Part shown: piece by piece, positions 23,598 to 35,110 of the stretch
Numbering within the stretch: position 1 is the stretch's first letter
Layout: every line of letters starts with the position of its first letter
Assembly (NCBI GenBank): GCA_011800155.1
Contig: CM022377.1
Location: forward strand, 1,116,001 to 1,180,000
DNA from: Flammulina velutipes
Lineage: Eukaryota > Basidiomycota > Agaricomycetes > Agaricales > Physalacriaceae
Direction: 5' to 3'
Length of the DNA stretch: 64,000 nt
Position numbers and translations under genes: made by a program
The notes under the pieces: model-generated
Databases searched by the model: none
Seen by the model: the letters and a program-made list of their open reading frames with translations, nothing else
What the model was told of the DNA's origin: nothing

Positions 23598-26305
23598 TCA
23601 ACGCGTAACAATCCTAGTGCCAAGGTCCGCAACAGGATACGGGAAGCTTGCTCCGGGGCAGCTCATGAACATGAGGGAAGTCGGAATCCCAAGCTTATGA
23701 GCCAAAGCGGCCACCGACGACGGATCGAAGGGGCTACGCACGACAAGCTGTGGTAAAAAAAAATGATTACTTCCAAGCAACAACCTTCGAGACGAACACT
23801 AACCAAATCGATGGTAATTTCTGGAAAGGCTTCATCCACAACTAAATGGTCGAGGTCTCTTAGCAAATTCCTCACGAGAAACGAAACCATATGCACATAC
23901 TCTTCGCGTTAGCTTCCAACTCAGACGGTGTCCCCGCCTCCTCTTCCGCAAAATGCACAATCTTCACATGAGACGTCTCCTCGTTATTCCTCACATATAG
24001 GATAGACTGAAAGATCTGATTTATCTAGAACCATTATCAGAAATGAAAAGGGAACAAAGCCAAAGAACACAAAACAGACCTCGTCGGATTTCACTAGCAC
24101 ACAAACAGTCTTCCGCTTCATCTGCGTTATGCGCGAAATGAGATTCGCGCCCCACGACTTCGAAAAGCCCCATCGATGCAAGATCGGGTACTGGTCGTAG
24201 AACCAATACATAACACGGAGGATATGGGTCTTCTTCTGTGTAGCCGTAAACATAATCACGATGGCGAAGAAATAGGCGCAGAAGTATCTGTGGCATCTAA
24301 TCAGCATATGCCCCCCAACAGTGAAAGGGAGAAACAGACCCAGCGGTAATCGGGTCTATGGCAATGTTGCCAACGAAGATAACAGGCACGAGAGCCAAAG
24401 TGAACAAAACGACCGATAACGGTGTTATCGGAGTCCTGGGGAGGCGTCCTCGATTGAATTTGAGGATCATTAAGGAGATGGGGAACAGAGCCATGACGGT
24501 CAACCAAACTAGGGAGAACCTTGCAGTTGATCAGTTCAACGGATCCTACTATAGTAGCCTTCGACTCACATCTTGGACATGATAGACAAACTCGCCCCAG
24601 TCGTAGCGTAAATGACGCCGGAGAAAGCGGCAAAAGATAACACAGAGACGAATGGTGAACCGGTTATTGGCATCATCTTGGTGAAGGCGGCGGGTATGAT
24701 ACGATCAGAGGACAGCTGCGCAAAAAGCTCGCACGCGCTGAGAATACCTGAGCAGAAATGAGTCCCCATCCAGTATGCTCCCAAAGATTAAGTCATACCA
24801 GTCAGCACGCCCCCACAAAGCACCACGATAGCGTCGACGACAATCCATATTCTCAACCAACGGCCACCACACTAAACGGTGACGAGTCAGCGCAATGACT
24901 TTGACATGTAGAGGAAGATCCTACCTGTTCAGCCAACAGACTCAGAACATTGTCCGCTTTGAGCACAGCATCCAAAGGTAACGCAGACATAACCAAAACC
25001 ATGATGATACTGTTCAAAATGATTGCTGGGATGTGCAGATTACGAAGGACCAAAGGAAGTCTGCCAGGTTTGATGCGCGCGATGTACGCTGGTGTACCTA
25101 CGTCGCATAGTCGAACTAAAGCACAGGAAATCAAGATAAACACATACATTCAAAACCCGTAAGCCCCAGCATTCCGAGACAGAATCCGTCAAAGATTTGG
25201 CGTGCCACTTTCGCAGCAGAAGGTGCGGAATACCTACTCCAATTCTCCTCCAGTTGTCCATTTCCGGTTTTACCCCAATGAACCATGGATGAAATCAAGA
25301 GTGCAATCATCGTGGCCACCTGCGCAAGTCAAAATGAATGTGCATAAGAGTAAAATAAAGGACATACATGGATGGAGAGAACTGCCAACGCCAGGCGCGC
25401 GCTTTCTTTGATGCCACTCAAGCTAACGAGGGTGAATAGGACGAGGACGATGATGGTTCCGACGAAAACAGGAAAGGGAAGAGTGACTTCGCCCGCTAGG
25501 TAGGAAGCGGCGGTAGCTGCTGATACCACTGATGTCGCGACGAAATCCAGAAGCAGGAGGGACGCGCCGATCAAAGCAAATGTCTTCGTCGACACGTTGA
25601 GGCTGAAGATACAAATCAGGTTATAAGCTATATGTGGATAACGATCCTTACATATACGAGTACGGCGCACCAGCAATGGGAAGCGCTGAACCTAATTCTT
25701 CCATGATCGGACGCCACAAGAAGATGGCCATAGTAGCAATGAAAAGAGAAATTGGCGAGCTAATTGGAGAGTACTTAGTTGGTGACGCGTGAAAGGAAGT
25801 TTAAGAAACGAACTAGATGGTTGCGACGCCAACGACGGCTGGTAGGGCGTAAAATACACTTCCCAGTACCGCGTTGCCAGCTAGCGCACTCGCGGTGAAT
25901 TGGCCCAGGACTTTCTGGTCTCTGAGTGCGCGGACGCGGTTGGCGCCGGCTAAAGAATCCTCCGGATCCAAGGCAGTCTGCACGACGGATCCCCAGCCTG
26001 CAAACTCGAATTCATTGGAAAGGTTCAGGAAACGCGACGGGACTGTTGTGGTGGATTTCAGGCAATCGTTCTTTCTTTTGCGTTGTCGTCGAAGGATGAT
26101 ATCGAACTGGGATTCTTGAAAGGTTGGAGGCGCGTTCGAGTCGTCCGTCGTTGCTATGGCTTGGATCAGCGACAGGTGAACCAAGTATGAGTTGCAAGTA
26201 GATACCTGGTCGCTGGACTGGATCTATGGCTATCCATTGGGGTTCCATACCGTCTGTGTCTGTCTCTGGAGGAACCTGCCAGTCATTTATAGTGGGAGGA
26301 CCCAT
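23598..26305 (-). CDS. APC-superfamily amino acid/polyamine permease-like transporter
   Basis: A gene with about ten short introns, starting MGPPTINDWQVPPETDTDG at 26305 and ending GTRIVTR at 23598. A hydrophilic N-terminus leads to LAGNAVLGSVFYALPAVVGV, the first APC-type helix with the unwound Gly-rich stretch. Further helices follow: LFIATMAIFLWRP, TFALIGASLLLLDFVATSVV, PVFVGTIIVLVLFTLVSLSG, LGMLGLTGFE, IILNSIIMVLVMSALPLDAV, and more near 24300-24800 (AAFSGVIYATTGASLSIMSK). After the helices comes a cytosolic C-terminal part (MKRKTVCVLVKSDE, then ILYVRNNEETSHVKIVHFAE, then SVAALAHKLGIPTSLMFMS). Its alternating strands recall a universal-stress-protein-like fold. Substrate is not predictable. 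Internal exon limits are approximate. Confidence 0.8.
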
Positions 26306-26777
26306 TGTGCGAACAAAGGACGAGGCCCCTCAAAGGGAAAGGTAAAGATATGCCGCACGCCCCTGTCCCCTGTTCTTTGACGAGTCGGTCACGGTAGCGC
26401 GCAAATGATTCAGATGGATCTGATATTGGATTTGCTACGCGAAGACAAATAAGTATTCAATTATACAGAGATGTAGACCCGTCGGTGAACGCCTCCTCTG
26501 TGGTTAGCAGAGGGCACGCTGTATGGTTATCGAGGACTAGAATTACTTTTCCGGACGTTTAAAACGGCGCGTGAGTAGGAGTAGGTCCACGCGCCGTAGT
26601 TATCGTCCGGAACACACAGTCAGCATAGAAAACAGGAGAGATATGGAATGAAATTGGTATACTTGAATACAACATGGTGGTGGTAAGACGACGACAAGCA
26701 GCGTCGAAAATAATTTTGGTTTTGATGCCGGCCTGCGGCCATCAGAGCGGCATAACACTTGCTCTCCTACTTCCACG
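26306..26777. other. Divergent promoter region
   Basis: Between the permease and Yip1-family starts. No ORF or repeat recognised. Confidence 0.45.
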
Positions 26778-27937
26778 ATGGCATACGTTGCTGTCGACGC
26801 CGACGAGGTATGTTCAGCGTAACCGTCGGCGTTATACATCCTGATGACTGCCTAGCGCCTCGAAGAGGGCCCAGAAGGGCTTCAATTCAAATGTAATACG
26901 CCACGATGTGCTTAACTCGACCGACTGACATAAAGCAATAGCTTTCTTGGGAGACACCGACAACGATACAAGCAACAGAGGTGTCGGACACACAGACAGA
27001 GGTATGGTTCTTCCCGCAAGAATGATACGTACTGACGCGTGTTTAGGCTATCTCTCCGACCGGCCATACCCAAACAAAGGCGCGTCCGGATTCTGGACGG
27101 TCGAATACTATCAACCCTACTTCGACATTGACACGAATGTTGTACGTGGATATAGCTATATAACATCGGAGTATATACTGAACCTCACCTAGGTTCTGTC
27201 GAGATGTTATGCGACACTGTTACCCACATCAACAGACTTCCTGTCCACACATCTGAACCCCGCCGACCTCTACGGTCCTTTCTGGACTCTCACAACTCTG
27301 ATCTTCACTCTCTTTCTATCATCGAGTCTTGCTGCCTCCATCTCTGCATATCTTTCTGCGCCTGGAGAAGAATACGACTATGATTTCAAGCTATTGTCTC
27401 TCGCACTCTCGCTCGTATATGCCTACGGAATTGGAATACCTGTTTTGTTGTGGGTGGCCCTTCGGTACATCGGTGTCGGGGAATGGAGCGTCGTAGAGGC
27501 AGTGGCGGTATGGGGGTACTCCATGTTCATTTGGATACCGGTTTCTGTAAAGTCTTCTTCGCTCACCCGCAAGGCTACTGCTAACGGTTGCTTTAGATTA
27601 TCTGTGTCATCCCCGTGCCTCTTGTGCGCTGGATTCTCGTGATGCTCGCATTTGTTCAGTCGGGGTATTTCCTAGTGAGGAATGTGTATCCTATCCTTGC
27701 CTCGGTAGGCGCATGTTATCCTTGCTACATTTCTTAGTGACTGACCATCGTTACGTATAGGCTGAGGCCAAGGCGACCCGCCTCTTCATCGTCGGAATTG
27801 CCATTTTGCATGCTGGGTTGGCGCTGACGTTCAAAGTCATGTTCTTTAGTTATTTCGTCGTGGCGAAGGTTGGCCCAGACTTTGACCTGCCTGGAGTAGA
27901 TACACCAGCTACCAACACCACTGCAGCATTACTGTAG
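26778..27937 (+). CDS. Yip1-domain Golgi/ER membrane protein
   Basis: Eight short exons splice in frame from MAYVAVDADE (26778) to the TAG at 27935. After a hydrophilic N-terminus comes the signature of the Yip1 family: YPNKGASGFWTVEYYQPYFD, then CYATLLPT, then the P-A-D-L-Y-G-P-F-W motif (NPADLYGPFWTLTTLIFTLF). Five hydrophobic segments follow, including SLALSLVYAYGIGIPVLLWV, YSMFIWIPVSIICVIPVPLV and FIVGIAILHAGLALTFKVMF. The segment order fits the YIPF1/YIPF2-type branch. Yip1 proteins sit in early secretory membranes and interact with Rab GTPases in ER-Golgi transport. The stop is only 68 bp before the next gene's start. Confidence 0.88.
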
Positions 27938-27977
27938 CTTCGCAATATTCATCATCCATGTCTACATTGATAGTAAC

Positions 27978-27989
27978 CTTAACCCTAAC
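27978..27989 (+). promoter_or_regulatory. Telo-box-like element upstream of the TCD1-type gene
   Basis: The sequence around AACCCTAA (27981-27988) matches the fungal telomere unit and lies about 17 bp before the ATG at 28006. Short interstitial telomere motifs act as promoter elements (telo-boxes) in some eukaryotes, so a regulatory role is an inference. Confidence 0.35.
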
Positions 27990-28005
27990 TTTTTGAACTC
28001 TTACG

Positions 28006-29661
28006 ATGAACGTTGATTTTTCGTCTCACAAAACTCAGCTTGTAACCACTGCCATCGCTGCCTCGGTCGCGACTGGCGCAGCATTCTCTGCATACAATGC
28101 GTACTCTCGGCGTACAAAGAGGCGTAACCTCAACGACGACATACTCAAGTCCATCTCCTCGAAAGGCTCCAACTTTAATTTCCAAAAACACGCCAGTAAC
28201 AGCGACGAACAGCATGAGGAGATCGCACTGAAGCCCAGGACGGGTGCATTCGACGAAGACCTCATTCGAGAACAGCTCGCTCGCAACTACGCGTTCTTCG
28301 GCGATGAAGGAATGGAAAAGCTGCGTGGGGGCAGCGTTGCTGTCGTCGGATGCGGTGGCGTAGGCAGCTGGGCAGCGGTTATGCTCGTCAGATCGTGCGT
28401 TACGTCCTCTTTGAAGGTGGTCAGTTACTGACTGTTTGTAGAGGCGTCTCAAAGATACGGCTAGTCGACTTTGACTATGTGACGTTGTCGTCGCTGAACA
28501 GACACGCGACGGCGACCGTGTCCGACGTTGGCATGCCCAAGGTGAAATGCATGGAAAAGGCGCTCAAGCAGATAGCAAGATGGGTCGACGTCGATGCGCG
28601 CGTCGACATATGGCGTAAAGAGCAGGGCGGCCTGCTGCTCGACGGCGTTGACTGGGTCATCGGTAGGCCTTCCTGCCTGTTTTTCAACGCATATACTCAC
28701 CTCCAGATAGATGCCATTGACAATATAACGACAAAGGTCGATCTGCTCAAGTATTGCCACCATAATAACATCAAGGTCGGTCGATTAATTACCTCTGTAG
28801 GACGTTGGCTGATGTCCGGCCAGGTGTTTTCGTCGATGGGCGCTGGCGCGAAATGCGATCCGACGCGTGTGCAGATTAGCGATATTTCGTCGACGATCTA
28901 CGATCCTTTGGCGCGGTCGGTGCGACGACGTCTGCGGTTAATGGGTGTTAGCTCTGGAATTCCAGTAGTTTACTCGACTGAAGTGCCAAGTCAGGTCAAA
29001 CTGCTTCCTCTCCCGGAGGAAGAGTTCCAAAAAGGCCCCGTCAAGGAGCTCGGTGTATTTGACGACTTCAGGGTTCGGATATTACCCGTCCTTGGTTCGT
29101 GAGCAATTATTGACGCTTCCAGGCCTTCCTAACCTCTCAATAGGTCCCCTGCCATCCATATTTGGCCTTCATATAGCCACCTATATACTCTGCGAGCTCG
29201 CTGGAAAACCAATTCTAAACCCTCTTCCTATCAAGAATCGCCGAAAAGTCTACGATAAACTCTTACGAGACCTTTTGCAGCGCGAATCTCGGTTAACTGG
29301 ACAGGAGCTCATGTACGAGCCTAGATCTCACTCTTTGCACAATTACTCACGCACCCTCAGGAAACTTGCCATTGATGAAGACGATGTCGCGTTTCTTTTC
29401 GAAGACCTCTATCGCGGACGCTCAGTTATTCCCCCACACGAGGTTCCAAACCGTCCCACACTGGTCAGATGGGACTTGAAAAGCCCGTTAAGCCTCTATA
29501 ATTGCGTGGTTATGGATCACAACGATGCAGAGAAGCACATCAAATCCTGCGGGGCGGACAGCGGCGCGAATCAACCTTGCACAGTCTGGGGTGACCCGGC
29601 CCAAGAGCTCGTTACACGGAGAGCTCAGGAAATCACTCGGTACCTTGAATGGCACGACTAA
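28006..29661 (+). CDS. TCD1: tRNA threonylcarbamoyladenosine dehydratase (TCD1/TCD2, E1-like)
   Basis: An N-terminal hydrophobic segment (LVTTAIAASVATGAAFSAYN) anchors the protein, as in yeast Tcd proteins of the mitochondrial outer membrane. The E1-like nucleotide-binding fold follows: LARNYAFFGDEGMEKLRGGS, the glycine motif VAVVGCGGVGSWAAVMLVRS, then KIRLVDFDYVTLSSLNRHA, VDWVIDAIDNITTKVDLL and VFSSMGAGAKCDPTRVQISD. The family-specific PVVYSTEVPSQVKLLPLPEE and a FGLHIATYILCELAG block come later. The enzyme uses ATP to cyclise N6-threonylcarbamoyl-A37 of tRNAs to ct6A. Introns occur at about 28400-28441, 28662-28708, 28774-28823 and 29090-29145. The stop is at 29659. Confidence 0.93.
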
Positions 29662-30563
29662 CTCGCCTTGTCACGACGTCTCCGCGGTCTACATGCTTTT
29701 CCCAAGCCCGGTGGCGGATTATCTTTCCAATTGCTCTTTACCCCAAGTACGGAGGTCCTCCAATGGCTTGGATTCGCTGTCATCTATTTCTCCCGCTCGA
29801 GATTCAAACCTACCTTTACGTGTGAGTATTTTGTCCATAATGTGTTTATGGGGTATTGATTACACACAAGATATCCTCCAGCGAATCGATAATGTACCTC
29901 CGCTACCTAAGTACTATGGAATCAAGGGACCCTTTCCTCTAGGACATCACTTCGTGATATGCGAATATTATGTATCCGCGATCCGTTCCAGCACCCGTCA
30001 AAGCTCGTTCATGTCACGAACCCACTACATAGCTCAGAATCCTCTCAATTTGTCACAGCATAGCCTGTGATATTCTTTTCATCTTCTCATCCTCCGGCCT
30101 CCGTAGAGAATGAAATTCGCACTAATATACGCCCTGCTCTCAACAGGTCCCCAGAGTTGTCTCGCGATCCTGATCTGAATATGGCCTAGTACGCTTTCAT
30201 CCAAATTTCAAGACTCGGAAGCATTACTGAACATTCCGCAAGGGCCTTCTCGTAACGACTACGCTGACGATGTATCCGCCACTGACAAATTCCCCTGGCG
30301 CTCTATACCCCCGACTCCCGAGGATACTAGGCAGGAAATCGTGAACCAGTACACAAACTGGCAGGGTCGCCTTCAATCTCGAAAGCTTGGGGTCCTGAGT
30401 GCTTCTCGATCTTTAGTAGGTTGACTTCTACTGTGCCCTTCTCCCTTGTAAGGGTGTCATTTGAGAACGAGAATCTCGGCTAGTACGCAAACACTCCTTT
30501 CTCCTTTGTATTTGACCGCGCCGTCGGCTTTCCAGAAAATACTTTTCCCCATCCTGATAGGTG
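29662..30563. other. Unresolved stretch, possible remnant of one or more genes
   Basis: Coding-like fragments appear on the plus strand without a complete gene. One, near 29764, reads MAWIRCHLFLPLEIQTYLY, which recalls the start of an F-box. Another, at about 30215-30424, is an open frame ending in TGA (DKFPWRSIPPTPEDTRQ ... LSASRSLVG), preceded by PELSRDPDLN. I could not join them through convincing splice sites. They may be exons of a small gene or decayed copies. Confidence 0.3.
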
Positions 30564-30570
30564 GTATAAA
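30564..30570 (+). promoter_or_regulatory. TATA box of the O-methyltransferase gene
   Basis: TATAAA lies directly against an in-frame ATG at 30571, so transcription should begin downstream of that ATG. The next in-frame Met at 30637 is therefore the better start. Confidence 0.5.
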
Positions 30571-30636
30571 ATGAGTAGACCAATTGGAGGTCAATCCTCG
30601 TTCTATTACTCCTCCTCCTCATCGTCACACCTCGCA

Positions 30637-31489
30637 ATGGCCGTCGTCGTCCCGAATGTCATTCCAACCACTATCGAAGACTGGGCTGCCTCAGCGGAGC
30701 TCACCAACTCCTACCTACTGGACGATGATTTAGCTCTCCAAGCAGCACTCAAAAACACAGAAGAGAAAGGCCTCCCCTTCGAGATAGCAGTCCCCGCAGA
30801 ACAAGGAAAACTCCTACAACTCCTCGCCACCTCCATTCGCGCGAAACGTATCCTAGAAATCGGGACTCTCGGCGGGTAAGTGCTCATCTGCAACGCCAAC
30901 GCAACCGACTCATTTTGTCCAATCACAGATATTCGGCCATTTGGCTTGCACGAGCCCTACCGGAGGACGGCGAACTTATTACGCTCGAGTTAAACGAGAA
31001 ACACGCGCAGGTGTGCAGGCTGTCCCCGTTCGTGCCACGCTCGTTAATACATACGATACTATAGGTGGCACGCGAAAACATCGCCATCGCCGGGTTGACC
31101 TCCAAAGTCACTGTGCTCGTTGGCCCTGCCTCTGAGACGCTCTCCAAAATGGAGCCCGACCCTCCGTTTGACTTTATCTTCATTGACGCGGACAAACTCT
31201 CCAACACCACGTATTTCAATCATGCGAAGCGATTGGTGCGTACGGGAGGGACAATTGTATGTGTTTTTTGATTGTGGATAGCCTCGAGACTGACGGTGTG
31301 AACGTGTAGATTGTGGACAACATGATGTTGGTTGGGTTGGTTGCCCGGAAGTCTTACTCGGATGATAACGTGGAAGGGGTGAGAGCGCTGCTGAAGGCAT
31401 TGAAGGATGATCCGGACGTGGATTGCACAGCGGTGGGAACGGCGTGCTATAAAGGCTTCGATGGCTTTCTGTATGCCGTGAAGAAGTAG
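30637..31489 (+). CDS. SAM-dependent O-methyltransferase, family 3 (CCoAOMT-like)
   Basis: Four exons splice in frame, with introns at about 30876-30928, 31011-31064 and 31258-31310. The TATA box argues for the start at MAVVVPNVIPTTIEDWAA rather than the upstream ATG. SAM-binding motif I is ILEIGTLGGYSAIWLARALP. The acidic loop reads ITLELNEKHAQ, the DFIFIDADK motif carries metal ligands, and IVDNMMLVG supplies the remaining ligand block. The C-terminal GFDGFLYAVKK is typical. Enzymes of this group methylate catechol-type hydroxyls with Mg2+. The substrate is unknown, and no secondary-metabolite core gene lies nearby. Confidence 0.88.
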
Positions 31490-32429
31490 GAATTCGTCAC
31501 TGATGACCGATGATTCTTTTCTTTGTTTTCTTGGACACCCTCCGATTGTACTTACATGAGCATGGCATACGACACTTCTACTTCACTGTACATTAGCAAT
31601 TTACACGAATGTAGGATTGGTTACCGACGTTTCAAGGAATTTAGATATCGCGCAGCAGAAGATAAGCTTGCCGCTTTGAACATGGTTTCAGGTTACACAG
31701 ACACCGCCCAGTATTGTGAGAGGCGTCTAGATGTCCTCCCAGGCGAGGGGAGAGCTATTGATGGCTGCAATTTTAATTATGCGCCACACTAACTCAGTAA
31801 AGCAATGGCTACCAACTAGCATCAGTTTTGAATCATCATATCCTCTGCTATCTACGAGCTCTCAATGTGGCACTATATACCCTGATAATACTTAGGTAGG
31901 CGTCTTCTTTAGTTGATCATCCAAACGTTGAGTTAGACCAAGTACACTGGACCAGAACGGCGAAATCCGAGTCCTAAATTTGTCCCAGGATTTATTGTCC
32001 TAGATCCCGGAACCTCAAACTTTCTGTGTGGTAGGCAAAGTACCTCCACTAAGCATGTCTGGCGTCCCCTTCTTCATACAAACATATGTATTTGGTACCA
32101 CATACTTGCAGTTACCCGAGGCTACGCCACGGCCGGTCTACTATCAAGGACATTGAAGCCAGGCGTTATCAAACCCGTCACCAGCGCGAGTGTGGCACGT
32201 ACCTCACCCAAACTTCTACATGTTGGCGTAAGGCTTCTTGGAGATCCACGGCCTCCATATGTTCTCCTCGCCCATGTATCAACTTAGACCGCCAGGGGTT
32301 CTTGGTACATATAGATTTTGGATGGATACATTACATTGTACATACATGCTTAATTAGTCTCTAACAATACATACAACACGTACAACAAACCCATTCCAAG
32401 GAATAAGTAAATAGGGCACCAATACAAGT
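31490..32429. other. Intergenic stretch
   Basis: About 940 bp between converging genes. Holds a TGCGCCACA motif at 31780-31788. Short ORFs do not look coding and no repeat was recognised. Confidence 0.45.
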
Positions 32430-34067
32430 CTATGACAGGTGCAGTAAGACAGTCCGCCTCTGCTGGGTCGAGGCAGCACAGAGCGTCAAGATACTGCCAA
32501 TCAAAAATCCGGTCAACGCATAGGAAACCGTCATAGACACCTTCCGTGTGCCATCCTCCGGCTCAACCGGTGAAGGCGCTGGGCTTGCGCAATCCTGGAC
32601 CGCTGCCACCGGGGCAGAAATGGACGGAGCCGCAAAGCGCGAGAACGTCGAGGAAGTGGAAGACGCCAACGAGTGCCGCCTCATGTGCGATGATGATGAC
32701 GAGCTTGCCAACATACGCATAACATGAGGCGGGGTTCCACCGCCCGCTTCCTCTGCCAGTGAACCCTTTCGGAAGAGCAGAGAGTGCGTGGGTGAATCCG
32801 GTGTCATAGGGGACACAGGCGATGAACCACTGTCGCTGTCAGACGACGACGAGGGGATCGCTATCCGCAATGGCGAATCACATCCACGTTTAGGCGGGCC
32901 AAAGGCCGCTATAGTAGGCGAATACGCCGTCCTGTCGTCCTCTTCCGTGTCAGAGTGGTGATGTTGAGTAGCAGAGTGTTTTAGGCGTTCCTCCAGCGTG
33001 GTGATGACACCTTCCAGGTCGTCGATGACCCCCGCCAGCTCAGACACCTGCCCCGACACAGAGGCCGCCCGCACTTGCTCCACCAGCAGGGACACCATCC
33101 CTCGAATAACTCCCTCCAACCCCGCACAATCCTCCGCATCCGGCCACATAGCGATGGAACACGCCAACTGTGTCACCCTCTCCACCGCAAGCTCAAAGTC
33201 CACCAACACGGTCTCGTGCAGCCAAGACCGCAGGAACGCTTCTGCCAACCGCACAGAGTCCACTATCGTTTCGTGCAGACGAATCTCAGGTGGATCGGCG
33301 AGGTAACGTTTCTTGGCTTCATGACAGAAGCGCTTGAAAGTCATTTTCTTGTCTGAAAAGTCCCAGGCTAGTCTTTGGGGAACCTTGGTGATGGTTTCAG
33401 AGTCTTTCTGGAGAAAGTATGAGGGCATCTTGTCGATGATAGAGCGGAGGGGGATGGATGTCATGACAGAGGTGAGAGGAATATAGCCGTAGATCAGGAC
33501 AGATTGGGATTCGCGTGAAAATTGATGCCATCGCCCAAAGTTAAGAGGCCTCCTGGAAAAATGTGAGAAAGGCTCTCGAAAGTCGGAAGAGAAGGAGGCG
33601 TACTCGTCAAGAGGTGTACTCTGCATAACTTGAGAAGCAGTAACCGCCTTGTTCATTAGGGACCTAGCGTCTAGGACGGCAATCTCCACATCGAGTTTGT
33701 AGCCATTCGAATATCGTCTCATCGCTTCCCATATCGCCCAAGCGAAACTAAAAGACGTTGTGATGAATGGTGAAGACGAGCGGGAAGTCCATTCCATGTG
33801 TTGTATAACATCGAGGCATGAAGTGGTCTCTTCTATCGGGCCCAAAGGGCTGATATGTTGAATGTCCTCGATCGGTGAGGAGTACTTCGCATTGAAGCGC
33901 GGTGCGAGACAAAATATCCTCTCATCATAAGTTATCGATGGCGAATGAGGTTTGGGTGTGTACACCCGGAAAAGAAAAGGATTCTCGTCCACGAGATCTC
34001 CAAAGTGGGCGTGATCGTTAGGAAGCATGGGCGGGGGAGAAGAAGAGGAAGAAGAATCTCGGGACAT
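32430..34067 (-). CDS. DUF7587-like protein of unknown function with C-terminal TM
   Basis: An intronless ORF of 545 aa from MSRDSSSSSSPPPM; an in-frame Met 14 codons upstream at 34109 is the alternative. Blocks resembling the basidiomycete DUF7587 family are ENPFLFRVYTPKPHSPS, SPFITTSFSFAWAIWEAMRR, VEIAVLDARSLMNKA, VLIYGYIPLTSVMTSIPL and LAWDFSDKKMTFKRFCHE. The family has no known role. The C-terminal half is Ser-rich and disordered, with one likely helix (SELAGVIDDLEGVITTLEER), and ends with a hydrophobic segment (SYALTGFLIGSILTLCAAS) that could anchor it by its tail. The assignment rests on pattern memory, not a search. Confidence 0.7.
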   Translation of the reverse strand: MSRDSSSSSSPPPMLPNDHAHFGDLVDENPFLFRVYTPKPHSPSITYDERIFCLAPRFNAKYSSPIEDIQHISPLGPIEETTSCLDVIQHMEWTSRSSSPFITTSFSFAWAIWEAMRRYSNGYKLDVEIAVLDARSLMNKAVTASQVMQSTPLDEYASFSSDFREPFSHFSRRPLNFGRWHQFSRESQSVLIYGYIPLTSVMTSIPLRSIIDKMPSYFLQKDSETITKVPQRLAWDFSDKKMTFKRFCHEAKKRYLADPPEIRLHETIVDSVRLAEAFLRSWLHETVLVDFELAVERVTQLACSIAMWPDAEDCAGLEGVIRGMVSLLVEQVRAASVSGQVSELAGVIDDLEGVITTLEERLKHSATQHHHSDTEEDDRTAYSPTIAAFGPPKRGCDSPLRIAIPSSSSDSDSGSSPVSPMTPDSPTHSLLFRKGSLAEEAGGGTPPHVMRMLASSSSSSHMRRHSLASSTSSTFSRFAAPSISAPVAAVQDCASPAPSPVEPEDGTRKVSMTVSYALTGFLIGSILTLCAASTQQRRTVLLHLS

Positions 34068-34643
34068 GATGGGAGAAGGGCGGGAAGTATTTCGCGGTAG
34101 GCCTGTCATATAAATCTTTCGGTCTGTGGTATCTGGGCATCATCTGGAAGGGACGGGCGCCTCGATGCGGGCACGTGTAAACAATGTCCCACTGCCTGCT
34201 GGCCTCGGCGTGTTCGTCTTGAGGCCAAAGCCATGTTTGCGATCTCAACATCACCATGCGACAAGTTGTTCTTCAGACCGCACGGGCAGTGTTAACCTTT
34301 GATCTGTCCGTATATGTTAGCTAGCGCATACGATTGAGATTAATAGACGGCAAGGAGGCTAACGGAACGCGTCTCGGATCAGATGTACAGTCTCGATGCA
34401 CTTACGGGCCTTTTACTGGCAAGATAAGATTAGAACAAGAAACGGTGCCGTTGGATACTCGGGCAGGAAATGCTCTTACCAAAGTAATCCTAACCCACAT
34501 CGAAGGAGATTCAAGTTCGATGGTCTTGGCACCGGGCGCTCAAGTGCCGCGTTCTCAAAATGGACCTGTAAACTATGTCAACGAGGAAGCAGCGGTGCAC
34601 CATTCGCTTACCTACAAGATCCAAGATCAAAGCCAGGCCCCAC
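34068..34643. other. Intergenic stretch
   Basis: Upstream of the DUF7587-like gene and 3' of the next minus-strand gene. Overlapping ORFs on both strands (34334-34711) lack protein-like features. Confidence 0.4.
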
Positions 34644-35021
34644 CTATACCGCTGATTCGACTCCATGAATTTCCGACTCGTCCAGAGCTTGGTGGCGGCG
34701 CGAAACTGTAAGAAGGACAACATATAACACAGCGGCAAAAGTTCTGGGTTCCAGGTAAACATCATCTCCACTGCCGATCTTCACTGGATGCAATCCGATC
34801 TCGGTTCGAATTGCAGAGAACGCTAGAAAGGCTAACGCCGCACCACCACCGAGACGCAATAACTCTTGGCTAGGATTTACTGTGGCCACCTGTGTACGAA
34901 GAGAAGGTCGAGTTAGCAAGAGCTTGGCGAAGAAGCACGCGCATAATGCCACTATTGTCGACAGCCATCCATTCCAATGCGGGGGAAGTGGGTGAAGCAT
35001 TTCCGATTTGGACCTGCTCAA
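34644..35021 (-). CDS. Small multi-pass membrane protein, unknown
   Basis: An uninterrupted 125-codon ORF (a second Met 7 codons in, at 35000, is also possible). It has three hydrophobic stretches: LSTIVALCACFFAKLLL, LGGGAALAFLAFSAI and TFAAVLYVVLLTVS, separated by short polar loops (VKIGSGDDVYLEPR). I do not recognise the family. A CAG/GTGG junction after PSLRTQ could mark a splice site, so the true gene model may differ. It is transcribed away from the next gene, whose start is 90 bp off. Confidence 0.5.
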   Translation of the reverse strand: MSRSKSEMLHPLPPHWNGWLSTIVALCACFFAKLLLTRPSLRTQVATVNPSQELLRLGGGAALAFLAFSAIRTEIGLHPVKIGSGDDVYLEPRTFAAVLYVVLLTVSRRHQALDESEIHGVESAV

Positions 35022-35110
35022 GATGAGTATAAAGCCGTTGAACAGAACTGATGGAAGATCTCAAGAGTCTGGCTCAGCCCCCATCCTTCACTCCTCACAT
35101 TCGTCGAACC

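Noticed and set aside
29790..29830. Possible tRNA B-box (GAGATTCAAACC on the plus strand)
   Set aside because: No A-box, acceptor stem or anticodon arm can be folded around it on either strand.
30637..31489. Secondary-metabolite cluster around the O-methyltransferase
   Set aside because: No polyketide, peptide or terpene core gene is nearby; the neighbours are tRNA modification, DUF and housekeeping genes.
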